Source of the DNA: CAZLMG01 sp964560765 | GTDB taxonomy: Bacteria > Bdellovibrionota_B > Oligoflexia > Oligoflexales > CAZLMG01 | Reading direction: 5' to 3' | Length of the DNA: 64,000 nt | NCBI GenBank assembly: GCA_964560765.1 | Contig: CAZLMG010000016.1 | Location: 1-64,000, forward strand | Shown here: positions 40,525 to 49,136 of the stretch, piece by piece | Numbering within the stretch: position 1 is the first letter of the stretch | Layout: each line of letters opens with the position of its first letter | Program-made: the position numbers and the translations under genes | The notes under the pieces: model-generated | What the model was told of the DNA's origin: nothing | The model's database searches: none | The model's input: only the letters and a program-made list of their open reading frames with translations

Positions 40525-41349
40525 GTGCAAGATTGGCAAGGCAACATTGAGAGCATAGGCGCAGCCGTAAAAGCGGGAAACGCCTTGGCCATAGAAGAAG
40601 GACGAGAGACGATTGAATCCGTTATCTCGGCACTGGACAACGGCGCGCTGCGCGTTGCCGAATTGCGAAACGGTCAATGGGTGACGCACGCTTGGATCAA
40701 AGAAGCGATTCTACTCTATTTTCGTCTCATGCCCATGACTGAGATGAACGTTGGACCGTTTACCTACTATGACAAGATTCCGCTCAAGACCAATTATCGC
40801 GAGTTGAAAGTGCGCGTGGTCCCCCCGGCAACGGCGCGATTCGGTAGCTTTATGGAGCCCGGAGTCGTACTGATGCCATCGTATGTTAATATCGGCGCAC
40901 GCGTCGGTGCCAACACTATGGTAGACACTTGGGCAACGGTTGGCTCATGCGCCCAGGTGGGCTCGAATGTGCATCTTTCGGGCGGGGTCGGTCTGGGCGG
41001 TGTTCTCGAACCAGCGTCTGCTACCCCAGTTGTGGTTGAAGACGGCGCATTTCTCGGCTCGCGCGCTATTGTCGTTGAAGGCGTTCGCGTCGGTCGCGAA
41101 GCGGTGTTGGCCTCGAATGTCACGCTGACTGCTTCGACCCCCATCATCGACACGCGCACACCCGCGTTGACGGAATTACGCGGCTTCGTACCCGAACGCA
41201 GCGTCGTCGTGCCCGGTACCAAGGAAAAGTCGGTTCCGGGTGGAAAAATATTTACGCAGTGCGCCTACATCATCGGGGAGCGCAAGGCCTCCACCGATTT
41301 GAAAACGTCGCTCAATGATGTTCTGCGTGAATTTGCCATCTCGGTTTGA
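40525..41349 (+). CDS. dapD: Tetrahydrodipicolinate N-succinyltransferase
   Basis: 274 aa from GTG, with AAAGGGG upstream inside the dapC end. Left-handed beta-helix hexapeptide repeats occupy the C-terminal half (VNIGARVGANTMVDTWATVG, VHLSGGVGLGGVLEP). The N-terminal domain has the GALRVAEL and KLKTNYRELKV-type start of the DapD group. It succinylates tetrahydrodipicolinate using succinyl-CoA in the lysine/diaminopimelate pathway. Co-transcribed with dapC and the ferredoxin gene. Confidence 0.96.
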   Translation: MQDWQGNIESIGAAVKAGNALAIEEGRETIESVISALDNGALRVAELRNGQWVTHAWIKEAILLYFRLMPMTEMNVGPFTYYDKIPLKTNYRELKVRVVPPATARFGSFMEPGVVLMPSYVNIGARVGANTMVDTWATVGSCAQVGSNVHLSGGVGLGGVLEPASATPVVVEDGAFLGSRAIVVEGVRVGREAVLASNVTLTASTPIIDTRTPALTELRGFVPERSVVVPGTKEKSVPGGKIFTQCAYIIGERKASTDLKTSLNDVLREFAISV

Positions 41350-41378
41350 GCGGAAAACGCTGAACAAACGAGGAAATC

Positions 41379-41708
41379 GTGCCAACTCTAAAGTTCCAGC
41401 CGCAAGGCACTTGTATTGAAGTCGAGGCTAACACGAAAGTCTTGGTTGCCGCAAATCGAGCGAAAGCGCCTATTCGATTTGGCTGTGGCTCGTGTCGCTG
41501 CGGAACATGCGGCGTAGCGGTCGACACCGAGCTCGGTGAGCTGAATCCCCTGCCAGAAGACGAAAAAAAGATGCTGACTCGCCTAAAGCTTCCGCTCGAT
41601 GGAACGGTGCGCATGGCATGTCGGGCACGCATTATCTCAGGCAGGATTAGTATCGATTTAGACTTTCAAGATACCTACGAGCCGGATGACGACTTCGAAG
41701 ACTCGTGA
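41379..41708 (+). CDS. Plant-type 2Fe-2S ferredoxin
   Basis: 109 aa; GTG with GAGGAA upstream. Iron-sulfur cysteines in GCGSCRCGTCG (C-x4-C-x2-C, with one extra Cys between the first two) and MACRAR downstream. The end is a short acidic tail (DTYEPDDDFEDS). It would pass electrons to a reductase or oxygenase; the operon with dapCD gives no clear partner. Ends inside the convergent rsmA gene with a 34-base overlap. Confidence 0.92.
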   Translation: MPTLKFQPQGTCIEVEANTKVLVAANRAKAPIRFGCGSCRCGTCGVAVDTELGELNPLPEDEKKMLTRLKLPLDGTVRMACRARIISGRISIDLDFQDTYEPDDDFEDS

Positions 41709-42517
41709 AGGGATCGCCGCGCCAATTCCGCAAACACGGGCGCAGGAATATTCTCTGCCCGCTCATTGAGATCCAATAGGTCGGCCACCAAATTCAGATC
41801 AGAAAAATAAGCCTTGAGGGAGTTACTGACTTTCTTGCGGCGCATGGAAAACATATGTTTGGTCAAACGTTCGCACTGCCGCAACTCTGTTTCCGAGTAA
41901 ACACAAGGAATCGGTATCAACTTAACCAAAGCGCTATCAACCTTCGGCATGGGATGAAAATCCCGACGAGGCACCTCTGGCCCAAGCGTCACTCGCGAAC
42001 GTAGAGCCGCAAACACCGAAAGGCTTCCATATTGACGTGATCCGTGCGCGGACGCGAGCCGATGACCGAACTCAGCCTGCACCAGGAACAAGGCAACCTT
42101 TAGCCGCGGCATGTGAGGCAAAAGCCAAGCTAGAATGGGAGAAGAGATCTGGTACGGAATATTGCCGACGACTGCGATACTTTCACCAGACTGTTGACAC
42201 CACGCCGCCAGATCAAAGCGCAGAATGTCCTGCGTGACTATTCGCAAGAGATCATTCAATCTTTCTGGGTGTGCCGCATCGAACACCGCACCTGGCAAAG
42301 CGGCAGCCAGATCGACATCTTTTTCCACTGCGGTCACTTCAATTCCTGCGTCCAACAGAGCCTTGGTCAAAATGCCTGGACCCGGCCCAATCTCAAGGAC
42401 ACGCTTTACACCTTGTTCGCGCAACTCCCCGACCAGCCACTGACCGGGCCAAGTGACTTTCAAAAACACTTGGCTCAGCGACTTTTTGGCTTTGGGAAAC
42501 TGATTCGAATTCATCAT
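41675..42517 (-). CDS. rsmA: 16S rRNA dimethyladenosine transferase
   Basis: 280 aa. SQVFLKV start, SAM motif VLEIGPGPGILT, AVEKD, and the catalytic VVGNIPYQISSP (NxPY). C-terminal helical domain with FSMRRKKVSNSLK. It dimethylates two adenines near the 3' end of 16S rRNA. It starts six bases after the tsaD stop; both are housekeeping genes in one minus-strand unit. Confidence 0.95.
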   Translation of the reverse strand: MMNSNQFPKAKKSLSQVFLKVTWPGQWLVGELREQGVKRVLEIGPGPGILTKALLDAGIEVTAVEKDVDLAAALPGAVFDAAHPERLNDLLRIVTQDILRFDLAAWCQQSGESIAVVGNIPYQISSPILAWLLPHMPRLKVALFLVQAEFGHRLASAHGSRQYGSLSVFAALRSRVTLGPEVPRRDFHPMPKVDSALVKLIPIPCVYSETELRQCERLTKHMFSMRRKKVSNSLKAYFSDLNLVADLLDLNERAENIPAPVFAELARRSLHESSKSSSGS

Positions 42518-42523
42518 GTGCGC

Positions 42524-43585
42524 TTAGGTCCCACTGCCATCGACGGACGAAACCATCACCGAGGCATAATCATAGCGAGAATAGGCGTCCCAACCATAGG
42601 GCCCCATGAAAACGCCTTTATCGGTCACACTTTGCCAGTAGTGAAAGCCGCTGCTCGCAATCATGGCCGCGTTGTCGCTACAGTACTCGAGCGCAGGGAA
42701 TATTGGCTCTAGCTGAACGGATTCGGCCATAAGGGTGCGAAAGCGTCTATTGGCGGCGACGCCGCCAGCGATGAGGAGGTGACGCGCTTGTGGATAGCGA
42801 CGCTCGGCAGTCGCAATCTTTCGCACCAGCTGCCCTAAAGCGGCGTCTTGAAATGCGGCACAAACTTGCGCCCGCTGCTGCTCACTGAGCGACGAGCCCT
42901 TCTGCGCCAGCAAATTGGCCATATGCGTCTTTAGTCCTGAATAACTAAACCGCATTTGATTCTTCTGCTCAATCGACTGCGGCATGGGGAACATGTCAAC
43001 CTTGCCTCCAGCCTGCGCTGCCAATTGCTCAATCTTAGGTCCGCCCGGATAGCCAAGCCCCAAAAGCTTTGCAACTTTATCAAAGCTCTCACCGCACGCA
43101 TCATCGTCCGTGCAGGCAATCAGCTGAAACGTGCAGGCATTGGGCATGAAGTACAAGTTGGTATGACCGCCAGAAGCCACTAAAGCCAGGCAAGGAAATA
43201 CGTCAACGGCAGCGGAATGGCCGAGAAGGGCTCCATGAATGTGAGCATGGACATGGTCCACTGGAATCAGCGGCAAACGACTCGCCAATGCCATACCCTT
43301 GGCGTAGGAGACTCCCACCAATAACGCGCCAATAAGCCCGGGACCCTGGGTCACCGCGATGGCATCCAGCTGCTTTACCGACAAACTTGCTCCATCAAGG
43401 GCTCGTTCGACGAGCACATCAATGTTTTGTAGGTGCGCTCGTGCTGCAATTTCGGGGACGACGCCACCAAACTCTTGGTGAATGGCAATTTGCGACGCAA
43501 CTTCCGAACTTAGGACTTCGCAGCCATCACGGACGACGGCCGCGGCCGTCTCATCACAACTCGATTCAATACCAAGGACGATCAT
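42524..43585 (-). CDS. tsaD: tRNA N6-threonylcarbamoyladenosine transferase TsaD
   Basis: 353 aa. Starts MIVLGIESSCDETAAAVV, with the metal-binding HVHAHIHG, and SGGHTNLY, GESFDKVAKLLGLGYPGGP, GGVAANRR and SDNAAMIA blocks in order. It carries out the last step of the essential t6A modification on tRNAs reading ANN codons. Downstream of the CpoB-like gene (eight bases) and upstream of rsmA. Confidence 0.97.
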   Translation of the reverse strand: MIVLGIESSCDETAAAVVRDGCEVLSSEVASQIAIHQEFGGVVPEIAARAHLQNIDVLVERALDGASLSVKQLDAIAVTQGPGLIGALLVGVSYAKGMALASRLPLIPVDHVHAHIHGALLGHSAAVDVFPCLALVASGGHTNLYFMPNACTFQLIACTDDDACGESFDKVAKLLGLGYPGGPKIEQLAAQAGGKVDMFPMPQSIEQKNQMRFSYSGLKTHMANLLAQKGSSLSEQQRAQVCAAFQDAALGQLVRKIATAERRYPQARHLLIAGGVAANRRFRTLMAESVQLEPIFPALEYCSDNAAMIASSGFHYWQSVTDKGVFMGPYGWDAYSRYDYASVMVSSVDGSGT

Positions 43586-43593
43586 GTGGTTCT

Positions 43594-44493
43594 TTATTGC
43601 GTGCGGCGCTTGCTCGTATCTGGTTTTGTGGCAATCCGCCCTGTCGCGCCGCTGCCTTTACGCGCTGCGCCCTTTGCCCCCAGTTTGCCCAGCGCTTGCT
43701 GAGCGCGCTTGGCTTCGGCCGTACCTGGAAACTCTTTCACAAGTTCCTCATAGTATAGCTTTGCTGTCGCTGAATCGCCCAAGGATACAAAACAATCGCC
43801 AAGACGCAACTTGGCCTGAGCTGCATACTTTGTGCCACCAGACTCGAGATACTCGTTAAACTTCAGGGCAGCATCACGCGTCTTTTTCAGATGAAACAAG
43901 CTCTCTGCGTAATAATACAATAGCTTCTGCTGCTTGGACTTGTTGGTCGTGGCCTTCAGCTCGTTCGGCGCCTGATCGGCGACCGCCTGATAATTTTTGG
44001 CGGCAAAATCTTTGTCGATGCTACCGTCACTTGCGGTCGCACCGGCCGCTGGCTTGGCAGCCGCACCCGTGTTCTTTCTGCCGCGCAACTTTTCCAAAGA
44101 TTCCAAAATCTCAGCCTGCGATCCTTCCACGGCTTCTAGTCGGGTAACGATGGCGCTGAGTGTCTGGGCGACGGATTCCTCTTCTGGGTTGGAGCCTGGC
44201 AGCGCGCCAGTCCGCACCCCCACTTTCAAGGCGTCAATTTCACCTTGCAGCACCTGGATCTCATGCTGCAGTCGATCCATCTCGGTTGCTGTGGAGGCAA
44301 TCCGCTTGTTGGCTGCATCACCCGTAGAACGGAGGTCAGCTTCGCGGTCCCGCAGCAGATTTTCCAGCTGGATGGTGCGCGTCTGTAGATTAAAAAGGTC
44401 CTGCTTTATTTCTTTTTTTTCACCCGGCGTCACACAACCTGCCGCCAAGAGCCCCAGAACCGCAGGAATGTTATGCTGCATCTTGCCAAACAT
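43594..44493 (-). CDS. CpoB/YbgF-like lipoprotein with coiled coil and TPR
   Basis: 299 aa. Lipobox GLLAAGC near residues 14-20. Residues 25-90 are a coiled coil (LFNLQTRTIQLENLLRDREA, MDRLQHEIQVLQGEIDALK); after an Ala/Gly-rich linker the C-terminal 120 residues form three TPR-type repeats (LLYYYAESLFHLKKTRDAAL, AKLRLGDCF, AKLYYEELVKEFP). This is the layout of CpoB, which coordinates cell-wall synthesis with outer-membrane constriction, though tol-pal genes are not adjacent. The DNA tail codes a basic end (SGATGRIATKPDTSKRRTQ). Confidence 0.8.
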   Translation of the reverse strand: MFGKMQHNIPAVLGLLAAGCVTPGEKKEIKQDLFNLQTRTIQLENLLRDREADLRSTGDAANKRIASTATEMDRLQHEIQVLQGEIDALKVGVRTGALPGSNPEEESVAQTLSAIVTRLEAVEGSQAEILESLEKLRGRKNTGAAAKPAAGATASDGSIDKDFAAKNYQAVADQAPNELKATTNKSKQQKLLYYYAESLFHLKKTRDAALKFNEYLESGGTKYAAQAKLRLGDCFVSLGDSATAKLYYEELVKEFPGTAEAKRAQQALGKLGAKGAARKGSGATGRIATKPDTSKRRTQ

Positions 44494-44520
44494 GAATCGA
44501 TTTCCCCAACGTCACGTCAT

Positions 44521-44988
44521 TCAACCCGCTTTTGGGTTTTGGCGGCGCCGCTTAAAGCCAGCAGACAACCGGAACGACTTGTTTGCCTCTGTTCGCCATC
44601 GGTTATAGTAAGCTAGATGCAAGCGGTCGAACACTTTCTTAAGCATGAGGCGTTCTTTCCACTTCAAGAACTCACCCTGTTCGATGATTTCCTGACTGAG
44701 GTAGTGCTGGAGTTTCTCGTCCTTTGTCATGCGCACCTTGGGGGACGGAGGCGATCCTGCAGACCCCACCGAAGCTTGGTTAGGAGGCACTACTCCCCCC
44801 CCAATATTCTTAGATAAATCCCCCTTCGTTGGCGAGTCCGAGCTGGCATCTACAGCGTCCGCTTCTAAGGCTTGGAGCTGCGTGGTTTCTGAGGTATTGT
44901 TCGATGCTTCTGGCTCGTTGGCACCGACGGAGGCATCTTTCGAGATGTCGTCACCGATAGGCTGTTGACCCGGAATGTTGGCTGTCAT
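44521..44988 (-). CDS. Hypothetical protein with disordered N-terminus and basic C-terminus
   Basis: 155 aa; ATG with AGGAG. Residues 1-85 are Ser/Asn/Pro/Asp-rich and likely unstructured; residues 86-155 are strongly charged helical and basic (KVRMTKDEKLQHYLSQEI, KWKERLMLKKVFDRLHLAYY, FKRRRQNPKAG). No family recognised. It lies between the CpoB-like gene and the divergent helicase gene. Confidence 0.7.
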   Translation of the reverse strand: MTANIPGQQPIGDDISKDASVGANEPEASNNTSETTQLQALEADAVDASSDSPTKGDLSKNIGGGVVPPNQASVGSAGSPPSPKVRMTKDEKLQHYLSQEIIEQGEFLKWKERLMLKKVFDRLHLAYYNRWRTEANKSFRLSAGFKRRRQNPKAG

Positions 44989-45078
44989 GGCGGTTCTCCT
45001 ATCCTTCTCATTTGGATCGGTAATACCGCGTAATGACTTAAGCTTTTATCCCTACTAGCGATGAGTTGAGTGACCTAA

Positions 45079-46992
45079 GTGGCAGACGTAGAAGACAAAC
45101 TCGAAGAGTCTATTGAAGAATCCCAAATCCCCGCTCCTGACGCCCAGGAAATTCCTGAAGCCAAAGTTGGGCGCATATCTGTCGATGATGCTGACGAAGA
45201 CACGTCTTCCGTCGTCGTTGCAGATTGGATCACGCCAAGCCTAGAAGAACCCACTCTGAACTTTGAGGAAGTGGGGCTTTTGGAGCCGATTATCCAGGCG
45301 ATTCAGGAGCAAGGCTGGGCCAATCCGACTCCCGTCCAGCAACTTTGTTTACCGGCAACGATCGTTGGTAAAGATGTTGCCGGGTTTGCACAGACCGGCA
45401 CAGGCAAGACCGGAGTTTTTGTCATCACCGTCGCACAGCGTTTGCTGCAGGCCCGTGCGGCCCAGGCAAAGCCTTCCGAGACTCAAGATAAGGCGTCGTA
45501 TCCATTCGCGGTAGTTCTCGCTCCGACGCGGGAACTAGCCATGCAGATCGAAGACGATGCCCAGGCGATCTTTAAGCGTGCGGGCATCACCTCCCTTGCC
45601 GTTTATGGCGGGAGCGACTATGCCAAGCAGCTGCGCGACTTGAAAGATGGCATCGATGTGATCGTCGCCACTCCCGGGCGACTGATGGACTATTGCCGCA
45701 AGGGTGAAGTAAAACTCGATCGCTGTTCTGTGTTCGTCTGCGACGAAGCGGATCGCATGTTCGACATGGGCTTTATCGATGACGTCCAATTCTTTTTGGA
45801 TCGACTGCCGGAAGGTTGTCAGAAGCTTTTGTTCTCGGCCACTACCAATGAGAACGTCAAAGAACTAGCATTCGAGTACCTGGAACAACCGGTATACGTC
45901 TCGGTCACACCCGAAGCGATCACTCCCGAGCGCATCGAGCAGCACAGCATCGTCTGCAATGCCCGCCACAAGTTGAAAGTGCTACTAGGCCTTTTGCGCG
46001 ACCATAACCCCGAGTGCGCCATCATTTTCACCAACACCAAACTAGTGGCCGATTGGTTGCACTACAAGTTGGTCCATAACGGCATCGATGCTGACTTGAT
46101 CACCGGCGACTTACCCCAGCGCAAGCGCATTGCTTTGATCCAGCGCATCAAAGAGGGCAAGATCAAGGCCTTGATTGCGACCGATGTTGCCAGTCGTGGT
46201 TTGCATATTTCGCGCGTATCGCACGTGTATAATTTTGACCTTCCTGATGAAGCGGCCAACTACGTACACCGAATCGGTCGAACCGCCCGAGCTGGCGCTC
46301 GTGGAGCCGCCTATTCGTTGGTTTGCGAAGACTACGGGCAAAATCTCGAAGCTATTAATCTACTGCTGGGCGAGTCACTCGCTCTGCACCCTATTTGGTA
46401 TGACGAAAAGTATCTTCAAATTGAAGACAAAGCCGGAAATCCGTTTGCTGATGCCGACCGAGCTTCGGCCGAAGCCAGCGGTGGCGGCGAAGGCCGGCAA
46501 GATCGCGGCGGCGGACGCGGTCCTAGAGACAATCGGAGTGGTGGCCGTGGACCTCGCGACAATCGAAGCGGTGGTCGCGGCGAAGGGCGTAGCGATGGAC
46601 GTGGCGGTGGACGCAGCGGCGGTCGAGATCGCCCAGAGCGCGACGGGTCAGGACCTAGTCGTGGACGCGGGCCACAAGATGGCCAAGGTCGTCGCGGCGG
46701 CCAAGGTCAGCAAGGTGACCGACCCCAGCAAGCAAGGCCACAACATGAGCGCGACGATTCCCGTCGCGGTGGACGCGGTCGAGGACGTGGGCGCGATCGC
46801 CAGGGTGAGCATTCTGGTCAGCGGCATGGACAGGGCGGCGATCGCCATGGCCAGCGTCAGCAGCACGGCCATCATGCGAGCCAACATAGCCGGCACTTGC
46901 CAGCTCCGGTTAGCAAGCCGCAAGGTTTCTTAGCCACCATCAAGCGCATTTTTGCTGTCATTTTTGGCGGCGGGAAGAGCGACAAAAACTAA
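45079..46992 (+). CDS. DEAD-box RNA helicase with long RGG/Q-rich tail
   Basis: 637 aa from GTG. An acidic N-terminal region (1-60) precedes the helicase core: Q-motif region NPTPVQQLCLP, AQTGTGKT, PTRELA, TPGR, VCDEADRMFDMGF, SAT, IIFTNTK, ATDVASRGLH and HRIGRTARAG. Residues 470-610 are a low-complexity tail rich in Gly, Arg, Asp, Gln and His, with an 10-residue unit (GRGPRDNRSG) repeated in tandem. The C-terminus (KPQGFLATIKRIFAVIF) is hydrophobic-basic. RhlE/RhlB-like enzymes remodel RNA in cold response, ribosome assembly and degradosomes; tails of this kind promote RNA binding and condensates. Confidence 0.94.
   Translation: MADVEDKLEESIEESQIPAPDAQEIPEAKVGRISVDDADEDTSSVVVADWITPSLEEPTLNFEEVGLLEPIIQAIQEQGWANPTPVQQLCLPATIVGKDVAGFAQTGTGKTGVFVITVAQRLLQARAAQAKPSETQDKASYPFAVVLAPTRELAMQIEDDAQAIFKRAGITSLAVYGGSDYAKQLRDLKDGIDVIVATPGRLMDYCRKGEVKLDRCSVFVCDEADRMFDMGFIDDVQFFLDRLPEGCQKLLFSATTNENVKELAFEYLEQPVYVSVTPEAITPERIEQHSIVCNARHKLKVLLGLLRDHNPECAIIFTNTKLVADWLHYKLVHNGIDADLITGDLPQRKRIALIQRIKEGKIKALIATDVASRGLHISRVSHVYNFDLPDEAANYVHRIGRTARAGARGAAYSLVCEDYGQNLEAINLLLGESLALHPIWYDEKYLQIEDKAGNPFADADRASAEASGGGEGRQDRGGGRGPRDNRSGGRGPRDNRSGGRGEGRSDGRGGGRSGGRDRPERDGSGPSRGRGPQDGQGRRGGQGQQGDRPQQARPQHERDDSRRGGRGRGRGRDRQGEHSGQRHGQGGDRHGQRQQHGHHASQHSRHLPAPVSKPQGFLATIKRIFAVIFGGGKSDKN
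46513..46572 (+). repeat. Tandem 30-bp coding repeat in the helicase tail
   Basis: Two copies of a 30-base unit encoding G-R-G-P-R-D-N-R-S-G, with several silent differences between them. The surrounding 350 bases hold many looser Gly/Arg repeats. Confidence 0.7.
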
Positions 46993-47008
46993 TAGCTCGG
47001 CTGAAAGA

Positions 47009-49102
47009 TCAAGCTGCTTCGGGGACATGCTGCTCAGGCGTCGTCTCTGCAGCAGCTGATGCTTCTGACAGCGGCGTTTCCGCAGCGCTATCACGCCGAA
47101 TCATCAGCATTGTAAAATCATCGGGCAAAACATCATCTTTTCCAAGCTCCTGAGCCTGGGCAAGAACTTCCTTAAAGACAGCTTCACGCTGCCGAGACTT
47201 GAACTCTTCCATACCCTTCAAAAACTTCTTGCGAACACGCCCACTCTCCATCACGCCGTCGGTGTGTGCCATCAAAACCTCACCGTCTTCCAGCTCAAGA
47301 TCGATGGCTTTGACTTTGGGTAACCCTTCACCAATCCCCAGCGGGTCGGATGGCGGCGTACGCACGGTGCCTGCAGCCTTTCCGGGATCGAGCCGCAACC
47401 AAGCAGGAGCGCCACAACTGCAAAGTGTGACGCCTTTGTCGGTAAGAAAGGCCAGTGACAACGTCGTATTTTGACTGGACTTGAACGTAGAGTAGATGAT
47501 GCTGTGCATGTGATTGACGAAGTCCGTGATAGAGAAATCACCTTTGTCCCAGCGCTGGGTAAAGTAGTTCCAGGCACCCGCAATGACCGCCGTGTTCAAT
47601 GCCGCACTCGGACCTTTACCAATAACGTCGCCGATGGCCACAACAACAAACCGCTCTTTCGCATCTGGTGGTGACTCATATACCTGCAGCCAGTCGCCAG
47701 ACATGGCACCATGCGGCTTAAATACAAAGCGATAAGACCAGCGGCCCACATGCCCTTCAAAGGTCTTGGGCATAAACAGTTCTTGCACCGCTTTGCCCAT
47801 CGCCAGATCCTTGCTGAGCAAGAGCTTGTCGGACAATGTGCGCAATGCATAGTGAGTGAGACGCACGACCCAGCCAACAATACCAACAAGCAGAATATGG
47901 GCGCTTGGCAACACCCACCCCTGAAACATCACTAAGTAGCTGCAAACCAGAAACTGCCCCATCGTAAAGACCAATGAAATGCCCAGACCGATGCGCACAT
48001 TGGAGTGGGCCAACAGGAATAGCAGGAGCGGCAGAGATGCGACGACGGGGAACCAGTCTGAGAATGGCTTATAGAGAAAATTGCCGTTCAGACTGCTGTT
48101 GAGCACGGACATAATAGCCAGGAAGCTGGGAACCTTGCCGAACGGCGAGTGGATGAAGCGCGATCCCTGATACGCCTCCTTGACGAATACCACGTACTTT
48201 TTCCCGGCTAGCTTATCAATAGTCATAGGGGCTAGTTCAGGCAAAACCCCGCCAGTCTGGCGGTCAAAAAAGACCCCCACCGGCATCGAACTCTTGAACG
48301 CCGAGACCGGTTCGACGAAATCATACATCAGTGTATTGTTTGGCGACGCGGGAATGCGCCGATCTTCGGAGTAAATGGCGCCGTCGCGCCAGTGCACATC
48401 CGGCAAAATGTACAGCGGCAGGTTTAGAATGATGCTGGCATCATGCGTCCGATAAGCCAGATCAAATGTATCATCATCATTGATGTTCAAGTGGCCAACA
48501 TGATCAATCAGCGGAAATAATTTTTCATGGGGGCCAATCACTCGCTGTGATAGCGCCAAAACATCATGCGTGTCATCTCTGGATTTCGCCAACAGGCTGT
48601 CTGGTAACTGTTTGGAGTCGATTGATCGAGGATTGGCAGCTGACGGCAGGTTCACCGCACCCGCGACAATCTTGCCCGTAGGATGCTTTTCCCGCAACTT
48701 TCCAAGCTCGCCATCAAGATCGGTAATACCGAGAAAGAATATCTTTTCGATACCTTGATCGAATAGCTGATTGGCGATCACCTGCCAGTCGGCAAACGTT
48801 GGATGACGACCAATATTCTTTAACGAGCGATCTTCGACTAGGATCATGCTAAGTCGATCGTCCAGCGACGGCATTAAGCCAAAGCTAGCGCGAAACTTGG
48901 CGATGGGGTTGAAAAATAGGTAGCGGTTCATGTACTGGCCAAAGCCGGTCGATAGGACCAAGACCGTGCTGACCACGAGGAGAGCACCGAGACCGAGGTG
49001 CAAAGATTGATGTCGGACGTATAGTTTGCGGACCTGTTCGACCCAGGACTTGATCCTAGCTCGGGGCTGAAGCTTTGCTATCCATTCCCTCACCAACTTC
49101 AT
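47009..49102 (-). CDS. CHASE2 sensor with SpoIIE-type protein phosphatase domain
   Basis: 697 aa. A membrane anchor (about 35-60) leads to an extracytoplasmic CHASE2-like domain (about 80-340), then three membrane helices (about 350-425) and a PP2C/SpoIIE serine phosphatase domain (about 445-680). Metal-binding residues are in MSGDWL, GDVIGKGPSAAL, HTDGVMES and DDFTMLMIRR. Such proteins dephosphorylate anti-sigma antagonists (STAS proteins) in response to an external signal. A STAS-like protein is encoded at 30477, but no direct link is shown. It is a single-gene unit downstream of the big lipoprotein gene. Confidence 0.9.
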   Translation of the reverse strand: MKLVREWIAKLQPRARIKSWVEQVRKLYVRHQSLHLGLGALLVVSTVLVLSTGFGQYMNRYLFFNPIAKFRASFGLMPSLDDRLSMILVEDRSLKNIGRHPTFADWQVIANQLFDQGIEKIFFLGITDLDGELGKLREKHPTGKIVAGAVNLPSAANPRSIDSKQLPDSLLAKSRDDTHDVLALSQRVIGPHEKLFPLIDHVGHLNINDDDTFDLAYRTHDASIILNLPLYILPDVHWRDGAIYSEDRRIPASPNNTLMYDFVEPVSAFKSSMPVGVFFDRQTGGVLPELAPMTIDKLAGKKYVVFVKEAYQGSRFIHSPFGKVPSFLAIMSVLNSSLNGNFLYKPFSDWFPVVASLPLLLFLLAHSNVRIGLGISLVFTMGQFLVCSYLVMFQGWVLPSAHILLVGIVGWVVRLTHYALRTLSDKLLLSKDLAMGKAVQELFMPKTFEGHVGRWSYRFVFKPHGAMSGDWLQVYESPPDAKERFVVVAIGDVIGKGPSAALNTAVIAGAWNYFTQRWDKGDFSITDFVNHMHSIIYSTFKSSQNTTLSLAFLTDKGVTLCSCGAPAWLRLDPGKAAGTVRTPPSDPLGIGEGLPKVKAIDLELEDGEVLMAHTDGVMESGRVRKKFLKGMEEFKSRQREAVFKEVLAQAQELGKDDVLPDDFTMLMIRRDSAAETPLSEASAAAETTPEQHVPEAA

Positions 49103-49136
49103 GGCCAGTCCTTAGGCCGCATGCGTGCGCGCCATA

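Noticed and set aside
46175..46933. 252-codon open frame inside the DEAD-box helicase gene
   Set aside because: It lies in a shifted frame over the Gly/Arg repeats and gives only Val/Ala-rich sequence with no ribosome-binding site; a by-product of biased codons.
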